Assembly (NCBI RefSeq): GCF_002113375.1
Contig: NZ_NEHO01000008.1
Coordinates: forward strand, 166,134-230,133
Source of the DNA: Pseudomonas sp. R37(2017)
GTDB lineage: Bacteria; Pseudomonadota; Gammaproteobacteria; Pseudomonadales; Pseudomonadaceae
Length of the DNA stretch: 64,000 nt
Direction of reading: 5' to 3'
Shown: positions 56,112 through 63,975 of the stretch, one piece after another
How positions within the stretch are numbered: the stretch's first letter is position 1
How the letters are laid out: each line of letters begins with the position of its first letter
The notes under the pieces: model-generated
The model's database searches: none
Told to the model about the DNA's origin: nothing
Seen by the model: only the letters and a program-made list of their open reading frames with translations
Position numbers and translations under genes: made by a program

Positions 56112-56114
56112 ATT
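56086..56114 (+). promoter_or_regulatory. Prophage PR promoter
   Basis: -35 TTGATT (56086-56091), 17-base spacer, -10 GATATT (56109-56114). The boxes sit on the operators in the same way as at PL. Confidence 0.72.
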
Positions 56115-56146
56115 GTTGCTTCAGATACACCACCGGAGACCGGACA

Positions 56147-56404
56147 GTGCGTCAATTCACCCTCAGCCAGTTTGCTACCGAGAAGGGGCAGACCAAGGCC
56201 GGAATTTTTTTAGGCATGACCCAAAGTTCAATAAATAAAGCGCTGCAGGCAGGGAGGAACGTTTTAGTTACGGAACACGCAGATGGTTCTTTTACCGCTG
56301 AGGAGCTTAGGCCGTTCCCGGTTCAAAGCGCGAAAAGGTCGCGTCGCGGGTGCCGCCCATCTTATGAGCCTACTTTGAGCGCAGCGGCGCCGAGAGAAAA
56401 CTAG
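56147..56404 (+). CDS. Cro-like regulator
   Basis: This 85-residue protein begins with GTG (56147) behind CCGGAGA. It contains a Cro/CI-type helix-turn-helix, TKAGIFLGMTQSSINKALQA, then a beta-wing (NVLVTEHADGSFTAEELRPF). It is the first gene of the PR transcript and should compete with the repressor for the same operators. Confidence 0.82.
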   Translation: MRQFTLSQFATEKGQTKAGIFLGMTQSSINKALQAGRNVLVTEHADGSFTAEELRPFPVQSAKRSRRGCRPSYEPTLSAAAPREN

Positions 56405-56407
56405 ACG

Positions 56408-56905
56408 ATGAAATCGCCTGTGCTAGACACCCGTCGCAAAGCAGTCATTGCCTCTGCCAATGCATTCCCTGGCGGGCTTGCATACGCCTCTGACTTTCTT
56501 GGCGAAGAGAATCTCAAGCGCTTCAAAAACCGGATTTACGAATCGGCAGGCGTCAAGCCCCTCACCGACGATGAGGTCTGCACGCTTGAGACTGAAGCCA
56601 AAACCACATTCCTACCGGACTACATCTGCGCGATGTACGGGGGCGTATTTGTTCGCCTGCCTGACGTTGGTGATCTGGACAACGTAGACATGCACCAGCG
56701 CTCTTTGCGTACTTCCGTGAAACGCGGCCGGGTTGACCAGTTTCTTGCCCTGGCGTTGGAGGACGGTGAAATCACTGCAGCGGAAGCCACAGAGATTCTG
56801 GCCTTGCACGCAAAGCACTTGGCTGCCCGGCACGAAGAGGTGACCGCACTGATCGAGTTGCACAAATCGAAGCGCCCAACCCGACAGTCAAGCGGGAAGC
56901 GTTGA
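56408..56905 (+). CDS. CII/YmfL-like phage regulator (probable)
   Basis: This 165-residue protein starts MKSPVLDTRRKAVIASANAFPGGLAYASDFLG. Position after cro and before the replication genes, plus the general look of the sequence, fit the YmfL/CII-type regulators of lambdoid prophages. A helical C-terminal half (ITAAEATEILALHAKHLAARHEEV) may tetramerise. Evidence is mainly positional. Confidence 0.55.
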   Translation: MKSPVLDTRRKAVIASANAFPGGLAYASDFLGEENLKRFKNRIYESAGVKPLTDDEVCTLETEAKTTFLPDYICAMYGGVFVRLPDVGDLDNVDMHQRSLRTSVKRGRVDQFLALALEDGEITAAEATEILALHAKHLAARHEEVTALIELHKSKRPTRQSSGKR

Positions 56906-56906
56906 T

Positions 56907-57761
56907 ATGCAATTCACGATCGCTATCAACCAAGTGAAAGCGCTGGAGTGGGGGTTGAACTCCCAGCAGGCGCTGCTGTTTTCGTTTGTCTACGAGTGTC
57001 CTAGCTGGGCCAAACCCATCAAGACCGATAACGGAATTTTCTTTGCCTTGAGCAAAGCAAAGATCGTGGAGGAATTGCCCCTGCTCACCGACAAGCCAGA
57101 TACCGCGTATCGACTTCTCAAGGGGCTCGAGACTGCTGGGCTGATCGAACTCTCCCACACGGCAAACATCAGTTTGTTTCGTTTGACCGAGAAGGCCAAA
57201 GAGTGGAATCGCAAACTGGACGGGTCGGAAAAATATCCGACCTCTGATGTGGTTGAGGGTCGGAAAAAAATCCGATCTACCTCGGAAAAATCTCCGAGCA
57301 AGGTCGGAAAAATATCCGAACAGGGTCGGAAAAAAATCCGAGGAGGATCGGAAAAATTTCCGACAAATCAGGGTACCAGTAATCAGGGTACCAATCAGGT
57401 AACCAGTCATCAGGAGAAGCAGGGCGCTAACGCGCCAGGCAAATCGCCAAAGTTCGACCCGCTGACCGCCAAGCCGGAAAACGTCAGCGTCGAGGTTTGG
57501 GCTGACTGGTGTCAGCACCGCAAGGAAATCCACAAACCCCTCACCGCCAAGAGCTGCGAACAACAAGCCAAGGCCTTGGCGAACCATCCGGCCCCCGATT
57601 CGGTGCTGGCCCTTTCGATCAGCAACGGATGGACGGGGATCTTCCCCGACAAAACGGCCCACCCCGCACATCCACTTCCAGCCAATCGCCACTCCGGCTT
57701 CGACACTCGCGATTACAAGGCCGGCACCAAGGAGAACGCCAATGGCACTTTCCGTCTCTAA
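56907..57761 (+). CDS. Phage replication initiation protein with internal iterons
   Basis: This 284-residue O-like protein has an N-terminal winged-helix region (about 5-110; TDKPDTAYRLLKGLETAGLIEL), a Lys/Ser-rich linker (about 110-165) encoded by repeated DNA, and a C-terminal domain (about 185-250; VEVWADWCQHRKEIHKPL) likely to contact the loader. The linker DNA holds six origin-like iterons. It overlaps the DnaC-like gene by 20 bases. This resembles lambda, where the origin lies inside gene O. Confidence 0.82.
   Translation: MQFTIAINQVKALEWGLNSQQALLFSFVYECPSWAKPIKTDNGIFFALSKAKIVEELPLLTDKPDTAYRLLKGLETAGLIELSHTANISLFRLTEKAKEWNRKLDGSEKYPTSDVVEGRKKIRSTSEKSPSKVGKISEQGRKKIRGGSEKFPTNQGTSNQGTNQVTSHQEKQGANAPGKSPKFDPLTAKPENVSVEVWADWCQHRKEIHKPLTAKSCEQQAKALANHPAPDSVLALSISNGWTGIFPDKTAHPAHPLPANRHSGFDTRDYKAGTKENANGTFRL
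57225..57363. repeat. Six iterons, candidate prophage replication origin
   Basis: The 16-base dyad TCGGAAAAANNTCCGA occurs at 57225, 57260, 57282, 57304, 57326 and 57348. The last five are exactly 22 bases apart. An additional direct repeat AATCAGGGTACCA follows from about 57366. Confidence 0.9.
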
Positions 57762-58524
57762 CTTCGGCGCTTACATGGACCGCAAATTCGGCGTCATCGG
57801 CCGTCAACCAGCGAACTGCTTGGATCATGGCGAGTATGAGGCGGTCATCCTCAAGGCCGGCGGTCTGTCTGGCTGCCCCCTCTGCGCCAGCAACAAACGT
57901 GACATGCAAGAGCTCGAGCGCAAGCGCAGTCAGTTTCGGATAGTTCAGCAATCAACCGCCCGGATTCCGAAGCGTTTCGCACAAAAGACCTTTGCCGATT
58001 TCGTCGTGTCGAATCCGGCCCAGCAGATTGCCCTCGATGCGTGCACCGACTACGTCGACAACTTTTCAAAGCATCGCCGTGAAGGTCGCTGCATGCTGCT
58101 GTTGGGGAAGGTCGGCACGGGCAAAACCCACCTGGCCATTGCCGCGGCCAATCACCTGATCAACGAATGCATGGTCAAGGCGGTTTACCGCACGGTGGGC
58201 ACGCTCATCAGCGAGATCCGAGCGACGTTCAATGAGCGCTCAGGCGAGTCCGAGGCGCACATCTTGCGTGAGGTGATTGGCGCGGACCTGCTGGTGCTCG
58301 ATGAAGTCGGCACGACCAAGCAGAGCGAGTTCGAGATGGCCACCCTATTCAGCATCATCAACGGTCGTTACGAGCAATGCCGTCCGACGATCATCGTCAG
58401 CAACCTGTCTCCCACCGAACTGAACGACGCCCTTGGGGCACGCTGTGTCGACCGCATCCGAGAAAACGGCTGCATTGGTGTGGCATTCGAGTGGGAATCT
58501 CAACGCGGTAAGGAGGGCTTCTGA
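57742..58524 (+). CDS. DnaC-like helicase loader ATPase
   Basis: This 260-residue AAA+ protein has Walker A LLGKVGTGKTHLA (about 118-130) and Walker B DLLVLDEVGTTK. A Cys-rich patch (CPLCASNK, about 45-52) may bind zinc. It should load the host DnaB helicase at the phage origin with the upstream initiator. It ends in a one-base stop/start overlap (TGATG). Confidence 0.88.
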   Translation: MALSVSNFGAYMDRKFGVIGRQPANCLDHGEYEAVILKAGGLSGCPLCASNKRDMQELERKRSQFRIVQQSTARIPKRFAQKTFADFVVSNPAQQIALDACTDYVDNFSKHRREGRCMLLLGKVGTGKTHLAIAAANHLINECMVKAVYRTVGTLISEIRATFNERSGESEAHILREVIGADLLVLDEVGTTKQSEFEMATLFSIINGRYEQCRPTIIVSNLSPTELNDALGARCVDRIRENGCIGVAFEWESQRGKEGF

Positions 58525-59024
58525 TGAACGCCGCCAAGCAACAAAACATGCTCGCTGGGCAATCGTCGCTCGCCCGCAAAGTGTTCCAAGTCGTGCCAAT
58601 CCAGGAGCGTTGGAGTGCCCACGATATTTTCAATACGTTGATGGTTGCCGAAACCACGGGTGCCCAGTTCCCGGCGGTCCGTCGCGGCTTGGGCGAGTTG
58701 AAGGACGCAGGTCTGATTCGCGAACCCGTTAACGGCCACTTCCAACGCACCGCCATCACCATAACGCCCTCAAGAGAACAGATCATGTCGAAAGATACCA
58801 AGCCGGCCGTGGCTACCACCGTGAAACCTGAGGGTAGCGCTCTGGATACATTGGCGGTGCTCTCTGGCGAGGTAATCAGCTTCGCAGAGGAGTTCGGCCA
58901 GCGCTTGAAAAAGCTCGCCGCGCGTATTGAGGAAGTGGCGCTTTCGGTTGAGGCCGAGCGCGAGGTCAACGCTGAAGCACTCGACAAATTCAAGCTGCTG
59001 CAATCTCTGCTGAAGGGGGGCTAA
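58524..59024 (+). CDS. Hypothetical prophage protein with winged-helix-like N-terminus
   Basis: This 166-residue protein has residues about 15-75 that look like a winged helix (SAHDIFNTLMVAETTGAQFP, RRGLGELKDAGLI). A C-terminal coiled coil follows (about 115-160). No family is recognised. It shares one base with each neighbour. Confidence 0.7.
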   Translation: MNAAKQQNMLAGQSSLARKVFQVVPIQERWSAHDIFNTLMVAETTGAQFPAVRRGLGELKDAGLIREPVNGHFQRTAITITPSREQIMSKDTKPAVATTVKPEGSALDTLAVLSGEVISFAEEFGQRLKKLAARIEEVALSVEAEREVNAEALDKFKLLQSLLKGG

Positions 59025-59263
59025 TGGGCAAGCGCATGGGGATCAGGCTGGAGATGCTCGATCGCCGCTTGGCTATACCAGATCCGGCAAACTATCGGTT
59101 TGCCGTGTTCTGTTGCTCGTTCAAGATGGACCTGGGCAGCACTCCCGATCACGCATTGGCGCTGTTCGTTGACCAGGCAATGGCCAAACGCTACGGCGCC
59201 TGGATGTGGCCTTCCACTTTTCAAGTCGTTGACTTGGAAAATCCTACCGGTGCCCGACAATGA
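59024..59263 (+). CDS. Hypothetical prophage protein
   Basis: This 79-residue protein begins MGKRMGIRLEMLDRRLAIPD. No family is recognised. It overlaps the recombinase gene by 4 bases (ATGA). Confidence 0.65.
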   Translation: MGKRMGIRLEMLDRRLAIPDPANYRFAVFCCSFKMDLGSTPDHALALFVDQAMAKRYGAWMWPSTFQVVDLENPTGARQ

Positions 59264-60588
59264 CGGCCCTGATCAAAACCCTTACGGTGAAGCTGTCGGA
59301 CGCCGAGATCGAGCGCAACGCCAAGAAATTGCACGTCCGCGATCTGCGCGATGCCAGTCACCCAGCATTGCACTTTCGCTTTGCGAAAAATCGCTCCCGC
59401 GGTTCCTGGTACCTACTTAACAAGCGCACCTGGCACCGTATCGGCGGCTTCCCTGATTTGAGCACCAAACAAGTGGTCACGGCACTGCCGGCGCTGCGTC
59501 TGCGGGTGGCTGCCAATGAAGGTTCGACGCTGTCCAAGTGGGTCACCACCGGCGAGTTGTTGGAATGGTATGCCGAACGTATGGCCCGTGATCGCAGCCT
59601 GTCCAGCAAACGGAAGAGTACCTCTGCCTCGGCCATCAAGCGTCATTTGCTGCCGCGTCTGGGAGATCTACCTCTCAGCGACCTCAACAAAGTCACACTC
59701 GACGGCGAGCTGGTCTGGCCGTTGCAGGAAAGCTACTCCACTGGATATGTACAGTTGGTGTTCAAGCTTCTGGTCCAGGCGATGCGCCAAGCGTTCAAGC
59801 TCGGTTTTATCAGCAGTAACCCAATGGCCGGGATCAAGTTCAGCGACTTCAGCAAGGCTAAGGTCGGAGCTAAGCCGTCCCGGTTGAGGGGCGTTCAGTT
59901 GCAGCAGCTGCTGGAGCAATTGTGCCACGTCCTGTTGACCGCTCCGGCCGACGCCATGTTGGCGCTGATGATGCTTTGTCACGGCACGCGCATTGGCGAG
60001 ACCCGGCAGACACGCTGGTCACATATCAGTTTGGCTGAGCGCGAGTGGTTCATCCCTGCCGAGAACACCAAGACTGGCGTCGAGCATCATCTGCCGCTGA
60101 CGGACCAGATGCGCGGGATTCTGATCCGCTACCGCGAAAGTCAACTGATCAAAGGGTACGACGGTCAGTTTCTGTTCCCAGCGCGCAATGGCAAAACACT
60201 CAGTGAAGGGCAGGCCAGTGCGGTGTTCACCCGGTTGGGGCAGGGTGAGTGGACCAGTCACGACCTGCGCAAGTTGGCCCGTACCGGTTGGGCAGACCTC
60301 GGCGTTGACCACCTGATCGGTGAGTTGCTGATCAACCACGCGATGGGCCACAACGTGAAGGTGTACATCCAATCAGATGTGATGGGCCGCAAGCGCGATG
60401 CCCTAGAGCAGTGGCATGCGCATCTAGATACGAAGGGATTTGACCAGATTCATATGTTGACCGGTGTTAGATCCGGAGATTCCGGTAAAGCTCTGGAGGC
60501 CTTACAGAACAAGGCCTGCGATGCCTTTCAAGAAACAACCATAGGAGAGGATTTAAAACATGCAGAAAGGGCAGGGGCTTGGCTTTAA
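59260..60588 (+). CDS. Second phage tyrosine recombinase
   Basis: This 442-residue integrase-like protein has the catalytic set: Arg in HGTRIGETRQTRW, HDLRKLARTGWADLG, NHAMGH and the nucleophile Tyr in VYIQ. It sits in the replication module rather than at a prophage end and faces away from the tRNA. It could resolve dimers, act on another site, or be the main integrase of a related phage lineage. The first integrase (51413-52444) is quite different in sequence. Confidence 0.88.
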   Translation: MTALIKTLTVKLSDAEIERNAKKLHVRDLRDASHPALHFRFAKNRSRGSWYLLNKRTWHRIGGFPDLSTKQVVTALPALRLRVAANEGSTLSKWVTTGELLEWYAERMARDRSLSSKRKSTSASAIKRHLLPRLGDLPLSDLNKVTLDGELVWPLQESYSTGYVQLVFKLLVQAMRQAFKLGFISSNPMAGIKFSDFSKAKVGAKPSRLRGVQLQQLLEQLCHVLLTAPADAMLALMMLCHGTRIGETRQTRWSHISLAEREWFIPAENTKTGVEHHLPLTDQMRGILIRYRESQLIKGYDGQFLFPARNGKTLSEGQASAVFTRLGQGEWTSHDLRKLARTGWADLGVDHLIGELLINHAMGHNVKVYIQSDVMGRKRDALEQWHAHLDTKGFDQIHMLTGVRSGDSGKALEALQNKACDAFQETTIGEDLKHAERAGAWL

Positions 60589-60880
60589 GAGACAGCGGAT
60601 CGAGCTAGAGCCTTGCCCGACCTGTAAGGGCAAAGCGGTAGTGAAGGGGCTGTTTTATGAATTGATTTGTACTGCTTGCAACGGTTCAGGTTGGGTTATT
60701 CGGGGTAGCAGGTTGGTGCTTTCTTCGGACGAGTTGGTGACCCAATTGAGCTTCAAATTGCAGCAGGCTCAGCACGAAATTGAAGTGCTCCAGCAGGGGG
60801 TGTCGATACCTGGCCCGGCCGAGTACTACCAACAGAACAACCGTCGCGGTGCCGGCGGATCGAATTTCACCGGCGACTGA
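60560..60880 (+). CDS. DnaJ-like zinc-finger prophage protein
   Basis: This 106-residue protein has two zinc knuckles, CPTCKGK and CTACNGSG (about residues 19-46), like DnaJ central repeats. A helical tail with many Gln follows. The start overlaps the recombinase gene by 29 bases. The role is unknown; such proteins are common before late regulators in Pseudomonas phages. Confidence 0.75.
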   Translation: MQKGQGLGFKRQRIELEPCPTCKGKAVVKGLFYELICTACNGSGWVIRGSRLVLSSDELVTQLSFKLQQAQHEIEVLQQGVSIPGPAEYYQQNNRRGAGGSNFTGD

Positions 60881-60910
60881 TTGCTGTCGTTTTGATTGGG
60901 GGATCGCGTA

Positions 60911-61504
60911 ATGATGAAACTGAATAGCGCACGCTTGGCGTGGCACGATGCCTTGTACACCCCATGGGATAGTCAAGGCGCACACGTAGAGCAGATCGGC
61001 CTGCTGGGTTGCTCGGTGCAGAAAACCGAGAAGTCCGTGAATAGCCGGCACGCTATGCACCAGGCGCTGTCGGCTCACATCCAGCACGCGATCTGCACAT
61101 TGCCGGCCGGCCTCAAGGCTTTCGGCAACCATATGTACAGCCCTCTCGCCACGGACGATGACAAGGAAGAGGCTGAAGAGGCCCTATTTATGGCTGCGTA
61201 CGTCATGGGGCCGAAGATGATGACGAAGAAGTTCATCAAGGCGCGCTACGTCGCTTCGACGGTGTTGTTCCGGTACCGCCGCATACACCAGGGTGGACAG
61301 AGCGAAGGCATCGACCCGCTGCCAACCTCGGAGGCTTTCCGTGGTTGGATTTTCGCTGAGCACGGCGTGAAGCTTCCGTCTGAGAACTGGGGTCGGGAAT
61401 GGGAGGGGTTCGTCGCACAGTGTTTCGATGCGTGCAACGATTTGGACAAGCAGGCGTTGGTGCCGGTTTCTCGATGCATCACCGTGATGAAAGAGGCGGC
61501 GTGA
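60911..61504 (+). CDS. Prophage protein at the late-regulator (Q) position
   Basis: This 197-residue protein is mostly helical (SVNSRHAMHQALSAHIQHAI, EEAEEALFMAAYVMGPKMMT). No family is recognised with certainty. Position at the end of the PR operon, before a terminator and the holin, suggests a late-gene regulator or antiterminator. That is inference only. Confidence 0.7.
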   Translation: MMKLNSARLAWHDALYTPWDSQGAHVEQIGLLGCSVQKTEKSVNSRHAMHQALSAHIQHAICTLPAGLKAFGNHMYSPLATDDDKEEAEEALFMAAYVMGPKMMTKKFIKARYVASTVLFRYRRIHQGGQSEGIDPLPTSEAFRGWIFAEHGVKLPSENWGREWEGFVAQCFDACNDLDKQALVPVSRCITVMKEAA

Positions 61505-61612
61505 ATGTTAAGCCTGGGTGCGCCAAATACGTATTGACCAAATGTTCGGCTGAAGGTATTGTTTCACCACATTTAGAGTTTCGCCTTTGGCGAACTTGAC
61601 CGAAATTTTAGA

Positions 61613-61643
61613 AGCCCCGCCAGAGAAATCTGCCGGGGCTTTG
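61613..61643 (+). terminator. Possible weak terminator
   Basis: AGCCCCG and CGGGGCT pair around a 14-base loop, followed by TTTG. It lies between the Q-position gene and the next small gene. Confidence 0.45.
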
Positions 61644-61667
61644 TCGGCTTTGGCTACGGAGAAAGTT

Positions 61668-61883
61668 ATGTCCAGAGCACAACGCCGACACGATACACGG
61701 CGCATTAAGTCTCGCTTTTATGCAAAGCAGCGTGCTTTTGAATGCTGGTCAACCAGCGAGAAAAACGCCGGGCTTTTTGCCAACCATGGGAAGGTCTGTT
61801 CCTGCTGGATGTGTGGCAATCCCAGAAAGTTGGGTTTGCTCACGATGCAGGAGCTACGAGCTGATCCCCCTATTCAAGAGTGA
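61668..61883 (+). CDS. Small basic prophage protein with CxxC-type motif
   Basis: This 71-residue protein begins MSRAQRRHDTRRIKSRFYAK and contains CSCWMCGNPRK, a zinc-ribbon-like stretch common in small phage proteins. GGAG precedes ATG 61668. The frame upstream crosses a hairpin and is not used. Function unknown. Confidence 0.72.
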   Translation: MSRAQRRHDTRRIKSRFYAKQRAFECWSTSEKNAGLFANHGKVCSCWMCGNPRKLGLLTMQELRADPPIQE

Positions 61884-61993
61884 AGATGGCGGGCTACGCA
61901 CCTTGCACCATTATTGCTTGCAGGGTGGCGCAAAGCAGGATCAACGATGCAGTGAAAAGCTACAGGCGGCGCAATGAGGGGCGACAAGCCATT

Positions 61994-62365
61994 TCACCAA
62001 ACGTCTCTAAACCAGCCCCTGGCTACCATCACTGCCATCCTTAGGTTGTGCTGATCTTGATTGCACCTAGCTTCCAGTGTTTCCGCTGAAACCGGTGGCC
62101 GTACTTTCGGATCGGGTTTCCGTTGTCCGCTGATTAAGCCTTCTTGGTAGGTTGGGGCAAATGTAGAACTGGCCTCTGAAAGCAATCGGATAGACTTTGA
62201 ATAGTCTGCTTCAAGGTCGTCAGGGAGAGTGCCGCACTCTACTTTGGCCATTCCATAAATCAACCCCCACATGAAGCCAGTTTTGTCTGGGGGGAAATCT
62301 TCGCTCGCGCCCGAAAGATTGGTAAGAACGGTCAGCATAACTGCTGATAAAAGTCGTCCATGCAT
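61994..62365 (-). CDS. Exported hypothetical protein on the opposite strand (possible moron)
   Basis: This 123-residue protein has a signal peptide (MHGRLLSAVMLTVLTNLSGA) and two later Cys. It faces against the surrounding rightward genes. Rather few GC-rich third positions set it apart. A start at 62410 is possible but would add a non-signal-like prefix. It could be a lysogenic-conversion gene. No family is recognised. Confidence 0.65.
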   Translation of the reverse strand: MHGRLLSAVMLTVLTNLSGASEDFPPDKTGFMWGLIYGMAKVECGTLPDDLEADYSKSIRLLSEASSTFAPTYQEGLISGQRKPDPKVRPPVSAETLEARCNQDQHNLRMAVMVARGWFRDVW

Positions 62366-62437
62366 TGCTGTTTGGCTCTTTCGATAAAGTTGAAAACTGG
62401 ATTTATACATTGCGCATGTTAACTGCGCACCTATTCA

Positions 62438-62470
62438 GAGCCTCGCCAACGTGCGGGGCTTTTTCGTTTT
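62438..62470 (+). terminator. Terminator just before the lysis genes
   Basis: AGCCTCGC and GCGGGGCT form an 8-base-pair stem followed by TTTTCGTTTT, 84 bases before the holin. A lambda tR'-like role is possible. Confidence 0.78.
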
Positions 62471-62553
62471 CGGCTCCGCCACACCCATCGCTCCGAGCTG
62501 GGAGTGCTGCGGGAGCCGGACCTATACCGCTCCCCGCGAGGGAGGAAACCGAG

Positions 62554-62889
62554 ATGCGGAACATGCCCGATAAACCAGATACTTGGCTACTTGTGCTCGC
62601 TTGGCTGAGTCAGCATTCCCCAACGATCTATGCCGGTGCGTTGTCGGCCATCGTCGGTGCGTTGCGCATCATCTACGGCGGCGGTACTCGGCGTCAGGCT
62701 TTGCTTGAGGCGTCGCTCTGCACCCTGATAACCATTGGTTTGATTCCGCTGCTGGAGTACTTCGGTTTACCGCAGAACTTCGCCACGGCGGCCGGGGTGT
62801 TCATCGGTTTTCTTGGCGTGAAGAAGATTGCCGATCTGGCTGATCGGTTCGCCGACTTCAAATTTCCTAAATCGGATTCGGCGCCATGA
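62554..62889 (+). CDS. Phage holin
   Basis: This 111-residue protein has three hydrophobic segments (about 25-45, 52-72 and 75-93) and a charged C-terminus (DRFADFKFPKSD), like LydA/lambda-type class holins of pseudomonad phages. It follows GGAGG by 7 bases. It would permit endolysin release at lysis. The endolysin gene is not in view. Confidence 0.85.
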   Translation: MRNMPDKPDTWLLVLAWLSQHSPTIYAGALSAIVGALRIIYGGGTRRQALLEASLCTLITIGLIPLLEYFGLPQNFATAAGVFIGFLGVKKIADLADRFADFKFPKSDSAP

Positions 62890-63014
62890 AGCGCCGCTCC
62901 TGGATGCTGCCTCTTGTGCTCCTGCTGGCCTATGCCACCACGGGCTTTATCCATTGTGGTGAATCGCGTGCATGCCAGCCGCTTGCCGCTCAATCATTCG
63001 ATCGTGAGACTTAG
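62886..63014 (+). CDS. Small membrane/exported protein after the holin
   Basis: This 42-residue ORF overlaps the holin stop as ATGA. It has a hydrophobic N-terminus (MKRRSWMLPLVLLLAYA) and two Cys. No lipobox is apparent. Position suggests a lysis accessory protein; the role is not shown. Confidence 0.6.
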   Translation: MKRRSWMLPLVLLLAYATTGFIHCGESRACQPLAAQSFDRET

Positions 63015-63017
63015 AGA

Positions 63018-63464
63018 ATGGCTTACACCCAATACGAAACCGTCGTCGCCAATACTCCCGATGAGTTGACGGCCAAGCTGACACAAGCCATTGCCGATGG
63101 CTGGCAGCCTTACGGAAGTCCTGTCTCCATCACTGAAGGCTTTCAAGTGCTTCAGGCTGTGGTGAAGGGATCGAGCAATGTCGGTGGTACTCCAGGCGAT
63201 ATCACCTCGGACAGCATTACGGACGCCTCGGATGTCGGTAAGGCCGTGCTGGTGAGTGTCGATGCTGCCGCTGCCCGTGCAGCTACAGGCAGTGGAACTT
63301 CGGACTTCTCCGGTAGCTACAACGATCTGACTGATCTGCCTGCCATTCCCGTCGAAGGTGATGCCGCGATGCTGGAAGCCGGCACCGACGTTATCGCGCA
63401 TACCTGGTCAGCCAAACTGATTCATGACGAGATTGCCCGCCAGATTGCTGCGATATCTGCATAA
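63018..63464 (+). CDS. DUF1737 protein with fibre-like C-terminal part
   Basis: This 148-residue protein has an N-terminal DUF1737-like domain (QYETVVANTPDELTAKLTQA). A C-terminal half with GTSDFSGSYNDLTDLPAIP, a motif often seen in tail or head fibres, follows. It may decorate the virion. It stands where terminase genes would be expected. Confidence 0.65.
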   Translation: MAYTQYETVVANTPDELTAKLTQAIADGWQPYGSPVSITEGFQVLQAVVKGSSNVGGTPGDITSDSITDASDVGKAVLVSVDAAAARAATGSGTSDFSGSYNDLTDLPAIPVEGDAAMLEAGTDVIAHTWSAKLIHDEIARQIAAISA

Positions 63465-63516
63465 GATTTGGTTGTGGCATCTCCCGATCTTTCCTTCGGG
63501 AAATGCATGTTGCGAG

Positions 63517-63771
63517 TTAGTCAGAAATCTCTATTTCGTGAACGGTCACATTGCGTCTGGCTGCGTAATAACCACGAGCTTCCATTGCTATGAGCACCTC
63601 GTATGTGTGGAGGCCTGTAGGTAAGTTTTCGACGTCGGTATCAATGCGACGCCAATGATTCAGATCATTCAGAAACTCAGCATCTGCGGCCGTGATCTTC
63701 GTAATGTCTTTATCGTGTTTAACGATCAGATATTTTTCATGCGATTGATCACGGTAGATGTCTACTAGCAT
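63517..63771 (-). CDS. Hypothetical prophage protein, opposite strand
   Basis: This 84-residue acidic protein begins MLVDIYRDQSHEKYLIVKHD and ends VTVHEIEISD. AAGGAA precedes the ATG. The DNA is less GC-rich than its surroundings. No family is recognised; it may be a moron. Confidence 0.6.
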   Translation of the reverse strand: MLVDIYRDQSHEKYLIVKHDKDITKITAADAEFLNDLNHWRRIDTDVENLPTGLHTYEVLIAMEARGYYAARRNVTVHEIEISD

Positions 63772-63975
63772 TTCCTTGCCCTCGTCGTGAAGGTATCTGG
63801 GCGAAACCTTCTAATAGGTCTTGGTATCACGGGGGATTCGATTTTTATATCCAGTTTATGCGTCTAGGACGGGCAATTTATGCATGCCGGTAGACAGGGG
63901 ACGCGGGTTCAATACGCCAAAACTCCAGCCAATGAGGTGCCAAACCTCAGCCGCTGCCTTTGCCAATATTCTCTG

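Noticed and set aside
57225..57363. CRISPR-like array
   Set aside because: The repeats are 16-base dyads with 6-base spacers inside a coding sequence; they are iterons. No CRISPR array or cas gene is in the window.
61720..61977. 85-codon ORF overlapping the small CxxC gene
   Set aside because: No ribosome binding site at its start and it conflicts with the better-supported 61668-61883 gene; its last 40 codons look somewhat protein-like, so a remnant is not fully excluded.
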